Below, piece by piece: positions 60,341 through 64,000 of a stretch of 64,000 nucleotides of DNA. The DNA comes from Rhizobium bangladeshense (lineage in GTDB: Bacteria > Pseudomonadota > Alphaproteobacteria > Rhizobiales > Rhizobiaceae). Made by a program: the position numbers and the translations under genes. Positions within the stretch are counted from its first letter, which is position 1, and every line of letters begins with the position of its first letter. The notes beneath the pieces are model-generated. The model ran no database searches. It saw only the letters and a list, made by a program, of their open reading frames with translations, and was not told the DNA's origin. The stretch is taken from the NCBI RefSeq assembly GCF_001662075.1, contig NZ_LYPL01000020.1:35947-99946 (forward strand), written 5' to 3'.

Positions 60341-60979
60341 TTATAGCTGCCGGATGATTTCACGCAGCTGTTCGTTGCGGGCGCCGAGCAGCAGGACGTT
60401 GCGGATCGCCGCCTGTGGGTCGTGGGTGCGGAAGAGCAACCCATTGCCGCGTACCGACCGATCGATGGTCATCCTTTCGGAGGAATCCTCGCCCGGTTTT
60501 ATCGCGACGGCGAAATACATGCGGGAATAGCCGACGTCGATGCGCTGGAAGAAATTGTCGTTGTCGCCGATGTCGGAATAGAAATTCGCAATATAAAAGG
60601 CCCAGCTCACCTCGTCATAATGGGCGAACTTGGTGCGCGCGGCAGTGACATGGCAATAGCCGAGATGCGGGCTGTCCTCCAGCGTCCGGTGGAAGACCAT
60701 CTTCGGAAACTGGATCGAGTGGTGAAAGCCGTTGATGTGCTGATGCGTTTTTTCGCCAGCCACCTGCAGCTTGCGGCCCGTCTTTGCCGCGACCTCGTCA
60801 TGGGTGAGGTAGCGCTTTTCCTCTGCCAGCCAGTGCCGCCGTTCGCGCGGGATGCGGCCGGTGCGCAGGAATTCGGAATGGGCGGCGATCGGCTGCCGCT
60901 CACGCAATCTGCTGGTGTCCTTCGCATCGAAATAGCGGAGTCTGGCCATGGTTCGCGTTCTTCGGTCGGTCTGATTCAT
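60341..60979 (-). CDS. DUF6656-like protein of unknown function
   Basis: A 212-residue soluble protein conserved in Rhizobiales, probably DUF6656. It is rich in His and aromatic residues, with THQHINGFHHSIQFPKMVFH, SPHLGYCHVTAARTKFAH and VSWAFYIANFYSDIGDNDNF, a clustering that would suit metal binding but proves nothing. No signal or membrane segment. Start could also be ATG 60949 (MARLRYFD). Confidence 0.65.
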   Translation of the reverse strand: MNQTDRRTRTMARLRYFDAKDTSRLRERQPIAAHSEFLRTGRIPRERRHWLAEEKRYLTHDEVAAKTGRKLQVAGEKTHQHINGFHHSIQFPKMVFHRTLEDSPHLGYCHVTAARTKFAHYDEVSWAFYIANFYSDIGDNDNFFQRIDVGYSRMYFAVAIKPGEDSSERMTIDRSVRGNGLLFRTHDPQAAIRNVLLLGARNEQLREIIRQL

Positions 60980-61344
60980 CGCAAGGATAGGGTCCTATGC
61001 TTAAGGCGGTGTTAACGCGGTTCCGGCTGCGCCACGCTGCCGGCAGGTGTGAAAGGATGTCGCAAATGCGACGGTGATCGGCATCCGGCAACCGGCCCCT
61101 TTGCGAAACGGGGCTTTACGCCATGTCGCAATTGACGATAATTGCCCGGAGAGTCGGCGATGCGATCGAGCGGGGCGGGCCGTCACAGCCTTGCCGCATC
61201 CTGTCGTCAATTTCGAAGCCGATGTCGCATTGCAACCAAGCCGCAGGCGGGCTCGGTGATTAAATGACGCCATGAACAATTCTCCAAGAGGAGAAGGAAG
61301 CGGGCGCGCTTCCGCGGTTTTTCCCGCTTAACGGCGGCAGCCGG
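60980..61344 (+). promoter_or_regulatory. 365-bp regulatory region with three ATGTCGCA motifs
   Basis: No gene is supported. ATGTCGCA occurs at 61057-61064, 61123-61130 and 61222-61229. The first belongs to the palindrome GTCGCA-AA-TGCGAC (61059-61072). AATTGACGA (61130-61138) recurs inverted as TCGTCAATT (61204-61212). The spacing suggests several operator sites for one regulator acting on the Rieske gene; which regulator is unknown. Confidence 0.55.
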
Positions 61345-62607
61345 ATGCACGAGGATATGAAGATGGATATTCGCAGCAACGTTTTGCGTCAGCTCAAGAA
61401 CCGCCGTGAGGGCTTCAGCCTCGAGCAGCCGTTCTATATCGACGAGGATTATTTCCAGCTCGACATGGAGATGATCTATTATCGCGACTGGCTGTTCATG
61501 GGCCATGATTGCGAGCTGCCGAAGCCGGGAGCCTATTTCACCGTCCAGATCGGCAGCTATCCCGTCGTCATCGTGCGCGGCCGCGACAATGTCATCCGTG
61601 CCTTCCACAACAGCTGTCGCCATCGCGGCTCGCGCGTCTGCACCAAGGAGCGCGGCTCCTCCGTGCGTCTCGTCTGCCCCTATCATCAGTGGACCTATGA
61701 TCTCGACGGCAAGCTCGCCTTCGCCCGCCATATGGGCGATGATTTCGACAAGACCGGCTTCAACCTGAAGCCCGTCCATTGCGAAAGCGTGGCCGGCTAT
61801 ATCTTCATCTGCCTCGCCGACACCGCCCCGGATTTCCAGACGGTGCGCGACAAGATCGAGCCCTATATGGCGCCGCATCGGATCGGCGAGACCAAGGTCG
61901 CCTTCCAGAGCACGATCATCGAGAAGGGCAACTGGAAACTCGTCTGGGAAAACAACCGCGAGTGCTATCACTGCGCCGCCAATCACCCCGAACTCTGCCG
62001 CACCTACCCCGAAGCGCCGAGCGTCACCGGCACCGACGGCGGCGCCGACGATCCCGAAATCGCCGGCCATTGGGCGCGCTGCGAGGCCGCCGGCCTGCCG
62101 AGCAAGTTCCAGATTTCCCCGGACGGTCAGTTCCGCACCGCCCGCATGCCGCTGATCGAGGATGCCGAGAGCTACACCATGTCCGGCAAGCCGGCCGTCA
62201 AGCGCCGGATCGCCGACGATATCTCGATCAGCCATGTCGGCACCATGCTGCTCTTCCACTATCCGACGACCTGGAACCACCTGCTCGGCGACCATGCCAT
62301 CTCCTTCCGCGTGCTGCCGCTCAGCGCCAATGAGACGGCGGTGACGACCAAGTGGCTCGTCCATAAGGACGCGGTCGAGGGCGTGGATTACAATCTCGAG
62401 GAACTGACACACGTCTGGACCGAGACCAACGATCAGGATCGCCGCATCGTCGAAGAGAATGCCTTCGGCATCCACTCGCCCGCCTACGAACCCGGCCCCT
62501 ATTCTTCCCTGCACGAGGGCGGCGTCATGCAATTCCTCGAATGGTATTCGAACTTCATGGTGAACCGGCTGCAGGGCGACCAGGCGAAGATCTCCGCCGT
62601 CGCCTGA
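61345..62607 (+). CDS. Rieske non-heme iron oxygenase alpha subunit, GbcA-like
   Basis: A 420-residue aromatic-ring-hydroxylating-type oxygenase. The Rieske ligands are C91-x-H93 (SCRHRGSRVC) and C111-x2-H114 (CPYHQWTYD). The mononuclear iron ligands are the two His in ENNRECYHCAANHPELC with a later Asp. The sequence type is that of glycine betaine or stachydrine demethylating oxygenases (GbcA, Stc2) rather than ring hydroxylases. The ferredoxin reductase partner (GbcB) is not in this window. The start may be ATG 61363 (MDIRSNVL), which has GAGG at 61350 correctly spaced; 61345 is the longest choice. Confidence 0.88.
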   Translation: MHEDMKMDIRSNVLRQLKNRREGFSLEQPFYIDEDYFQLDMEMIYYRDWLFMGHDCELPKPGAYFTVQIGSYPVVIVRGRDNVIRAFHNSCRHRGSRVCTKERGSSVRLVCPYHQWTYDLDGKLAFARHMGDDFDKTGFNLKPVHCESVAGYIFICLADTAPDFQTVRDKIEPYMAPHRIGETKVAFQSTIIEKGNWKLVWENNRECYHCAANHPELCRTYPEAPSVTGTDGGADDPEIAGHWARCEAAGLPSKFQISPDGQFRTARMPLIEDAESYTMSGKPAVKRRIADDISISHVGTMLLFHYPTTWNHLLGDHAISFRVLPLSANETAVTTKWLVHKDAVEGVDYNLEELTHVWTETNDQDRRIVEENAFGIHSPAYEPGPYSSLHEGGVMQFLEWYSNFMVNRLQGDQAKISAVA

Positions 62608-62658
62608 TGCATGTCGCCTGCAACTAAGGCGGGTTCAGGCCGGCCGATCTAAAACAGA

Positions 62659-62683
62659 AAAGCAGCCGGTCGCCGGCTGCTTT
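62659..62683 (+). terminator. Rho-independent-type terminator after the Rieske gene
   Basis: AAAGCAGCCGG-TCG-CCGGCTGCTTT is a perfect 11-bp hairpin 51 bases after the stop codon, ending in TTT. It is A-rich on the left and may also work for the opposite strand. Confidence 0.8.
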
Positions 62684-62748
62684 CGGAACCATTCAGCCAC
62701 CAACGCGTTGCGTGGCAGGCGGTGATCGCCGTTGAATGGGAGAGAAGA

Positions 62749-63204
62749 ATGATCGGGCTGAAAAGCAAAATCGCGACTGCAATTCTCACTGCCGCCGTCG
62801 TGCTCACGGGCTTTGCCCCGTCGCAGGCAATCCAGATGCCGACCGCCCCGCAGGTGGAGAAATCCTCCGCCGTCGAGGAGGTCCAATACCGCCGCTACTA
62901 TCGCCGCGACTATTACCGGCCCGGCTATCGCCCCGGCGCCTATTACCGCCCCGGCTGGTACGGCGGCTATCGCGGCTACAGCTATTACCGCCCGGGCTAT
63001 CGCCGCTATAACGGCTACTGGTACCCGCTCGCCGCCTTCGGCGCCGGCGCGGTCATTGCCGCCCCGCGCTACGTTGCGCCCGCGCCGCGCTATGGCTCGG
63101 CGCACGTCGCCTGGTGCGCCAACCGCTACCGTTCCTATCGGGCCTACGACAACACGTTCCAGCCCTATAACGGCCCGCGCCAGCAGTGCTATTCGCCGTA
63201 TTGA
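62749..63204 (+). CDS. BA14K family protein with Tyr/Arg/Pro repeats
   Basis: A 151-residue secreted or membrane-anchored protein. The signal segment is IATAILTAAVVLTGFAPSQA. A low-complexity region (about 45-95) repeats YRRYYRRDYYRPGYRPGAYY-type units. A second hydrophobic stretch (YPLAAFGAGAVIAAP) and the BA14K signature VAWCANRYRSYRAYDNTFQP, with its Cys pair, end the protein. The family is named after a Brucella immunoreactive protein with lectin-like properties. ATG 62749 has GGGAGAG just upstream; an earlier GTG lacks one. Confidence 0.88.
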   Translation: MIGLKSKIATAILTAAVVLTGFAPSQAIQMPTAPQVEKSSAVEEVQYRRYYRRDYYRPGYRPGAYYRPGWYGGYRGYSYYRPGYRRYNGYWYPLAAFGAGAVIAAPRYVAPAPRYGSAHVAWCANRYRSYRAYDNTFQPYNGPRQQCYSPY

Positions 63205-63285
63205 GGTGAGGCAAGGGAAGCGCGACGCGAGTTGCTTCGGCAGAGGGAGTTGGCCGGACCATCACCCCACCCTCCGGATGACGGA
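63198..63285 (+). repeat. Direct repeat, left copy, downstream of the BA14K gene
   Basis: Beginning at the BA14K stop codon, GTATTGAGGTGAGG, AAGGGAAGCGCGACGC, TTCGGCAG and GAGTTGGCCGGA recur in the same order at 63779-63860. The two copies differ by a few substitutions and short indels. Confidence 0.85.
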
Positions 63286-63326
63286 AGGTGGGGGAAGCTC
63301 TGCGGCTAATACGTCGCCCGCGAAGC

Positions 63327-63590
63327 TCAGTGAACGACAGTGATAACCGACATGCCAGCTTCGTCGGCGGCACGGATAAGCGCTGCCCGCGCGTCCTGCG
63401 CCGGAATTTCTCCATGAATTGCATCCCGGCATGCCCTGATTGCAATAAGATATTCGTCTCCATCGTCGATCGGCCAGCCAACCGTCAGCATCTCGGCAGC
63501 CTGCACAAGGGTTGCAACAAGCTTGTATTTTTCCGGCCCACTCACAACGAGCATCAGAGGGGCAAATTCTTCCGATGTGCACCACTTCAT
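63327..63590 (-). CDS. DUF982 domain protein
   Basis: An 87-residue DUF982 protein, a family largely restricted to Rhizobiales, often in many copies on plasmids, with unknown function. The conserved core is MLTVGWPIDDGDEYLIAIRAC, followed by ARAALIRAADEAGMSVITVV. ATG 63590 is chosen; a GTG at 63608 overlaps the ribosome site GGGGAG. The gene is bracketed by direct repeats and lies next to an insertion sequence, so it may be accessory. Confidence 0.85.
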   Translation of the reverse strand: MKWCTSEEFAPLMLVVSGPEKYKLVATLVQAAEMLTVGWPIDDGDEYLIAIRACRDAIHGEIPAQDARAALIRAADEAGMSVITVVH

Positions 63591-63876
63591 GACATTAGGT
63601 CTCCCCACGGTAAATATATTAGTAACCGTGCAAGAACCGTTCCAGGCGAGGCGGCTGCATGAACCAGCTGTCCGTCCGAGCGTCGATCGCTGAGATTACC
63701 CGCCATCGCCGAGGCCAAACATCTGATGGAGGAAGCCGTCGCAAGACTGAAAGTGACCGCGACAGCCGTGCATTCGTAGTATTGAGGTGAGGTAAGGGAA
63801 GCGCGACGCTTGCTGTTTTCGGCAGAAGAGTTGGCCGGAGCAGCACCCCACCGTCCGTCATCCTCGGCCTTGAGCC
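63591..63876. other. Gap with second direct repeat copy, no supported gene
   Basis: The left third holds the DUF982 promoter (AT-rich TAAATATATTAG at 63611-63622). A 43-residue frame from ATG 63659 shows no family sign. The right copy of the direct repeat spans 63779-63860 and runs into a truncated GGCCTTGAGCC-type repeat that stops at 63876, where the insertion sequence appears to begin. Confidence 0.6.
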
Positions 63877-63903
63877 ACTGCTGTCCGGTTTAAATTTGGT
63901 GGA

Positions 63904-63988
63904 CATGGCGCACGGTGTTGATTCTACTCGTATTCGGATGTTTGGCGACAATCCCGGACACGAAAGAGGAGCAACACCGTGCGCCATG
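63904..63988 (+). promoter_or_regulatory. 17-bp inverted repeat sequestering the transposase start
   Basis: CATGGCGCACGGTGTTG (63904-63920) is the exact reverse complement of 63972-63988. The right arm contains the GTG start codon (63979), and AGAGGAG lies just outside it. A transcript entering from outside the element would fold and hide the start, a control known for other IS elements such as IS10 and IS50. Confidence 0.6.
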
Positions 63989-64000
63989 AGAATAGCGTCT
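63979..64000 (+). CDS. Transposase, 5' end only
   Basis: Seven codons are visible (MRHENSV, GTG start) before the window ends. AGAGGAG at 63964-63970 is 8 bases upstream. The short sequence and its place in an IS-like leader suggest a DUF4372/IS4-family transposase; identity rests on recognition of this N-terminus and position only. Confidence 0.55.

Larger units (their letters stand above)
63877..64000 (+). mobile_element. Left end of an insertion sequence, probably IS4-type
   Basis: From about 63877 the sequence changes from a chromosomal repeat to CTGTCCGGTTTAAATTTGG, which looks like an IS terminus. About 100 bases on, AGAGGAG is followed by a GTG start for a frame beginning MRHENSV, which I recognise as the N-terminus of DUF4372/IS4-type transposases. 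The rest lies outside the window, so the other terminal repeat and target duplication cannot be checked. Confidence 0.65.

Noticed and set aside
62881..63011. Tandem repeat region of the BA14K gene as a DNA satellite
   Set aside because: The DNA repetition follows from the Tyr/Arg/Pro protein repeats in one reading frame and needs no separate explanation.
63659..63790. 43-codon frame starting MNQLSVRASIAE
   Set aside because: Too short and without similarity that I recognise; it runs into the direct repeat. It may be a gene remnant, but that cannot be shown.
1..64000. CRISPR arrays, tRNA or rRNA genes, toxin-antitoxin or restriction modules
   Set aside because: No evenly spaced identical repeats, cloverleaf-like sequences or marker proteins for these systems were seen; the repeats present are palindromic intergenic elements.

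Overview
The window is high-GC chromosomal DNA from an alphaproteobacterium of the Rhizobium/Agrobacterium group, most probably a Rhizobium of the R. etli/leguminosarum type. The evidence is gene content and order (an F0 ATP synthase operon atpI-B-E-F'-F separated from F1, DUF982, BA14K, DUF1217 and DUF6101 proteins, a De Ley-Doudoroff type dgo operon) and several families of intergenic palindromic repeats that resemble the mosaic elements described in rhizobia. Most of it is ordinary core chromosome. No CRISPR array, tRNA, rRNA or prophage was seen. The only mobile DNA recognised is the left end of an insertion sequence at the right edge.

Layout. 1-4.0 kb: 5' end of mutL (minus), a PAS/double-receiver protein and a GGDEF-EAL protein. 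4.1-9.1 kb: a PRC-barrel secreted protein, then a four-gene minus-strand sugar operon (SDR dehydrogenase, dgoK, dgoA, SMP-30 lactonase) with a terminator, divergent from an IclR regulator with a perfect palindromic operator between them. 9.3-16.6 kb: a LuxR-type regulator, a hairpin-rich gap, mrp, a CorA transporter, kup and a cell-wall hydrolase. 16.7-19.6 kb: the F0 operon with its own promoter, an internal hairpin after atpE and a terminator.

20-31.7 kb: rnhB (start codon inside a 12-bp hairpin), a radical SAM protein, a small glycosyltransferase-like protein, moaB-ispE, a TPR protein, polyprenyl diphosphate synthase, DUF2007, a TrmN6-like methyltransferase, mntH with an inverted repeat in its promoter, and an S49 peptidase. 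Two copies of one palindromic repeat reach into genes here: one supplies the start of ispE, the other the stop codons of the methyltransferase and of mntH.

31.9-46.6 kb: glyQ and glyS lie 12 kb apart in convergent orientation. Between them are a P-loop kinase overlapping glyQ, two DUF2207 proteins flanking lemA and a class I-like EPSP synthase (aroA), purD, a small secreted protein, a chemoreceptor and a DUF523 protein. 46.8-57.6 kb: tex, cfa, a histidine phosphatase, a MipA/OmpV outer-membrane protein, ubiA, a DUF6101 protein and an 1107-residue protein made of about nine DUF1217 repeats. 57.8-64 kb: an FAD-linked oxidase, a Sua5/TsaC enzyme, a DUF6656-like protein, a Rieske oxygenase with repeated operator-like motifs upstream, a BA14K protein, a DUF982 protein between direct repeats, and the IS end.

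How genes work together: the dgo cluster would oxidise a sugar (probably D-galactose) to its lactone and acid and cleave the 2-keto-3-deoxy phosphate; the dehydratase step is not encoded here. The polyprenyl synthase and UbiA both serve ubiquinone. LemA and the DUF2207 proteins look like one envelope system. Nothing here is clearly a new defence or secretion system. The features most worth following up are the tandem DUF1217 protein, the DUF2207-LemA-EPSPS neighbourhood and several start-codon-containing hairpins.
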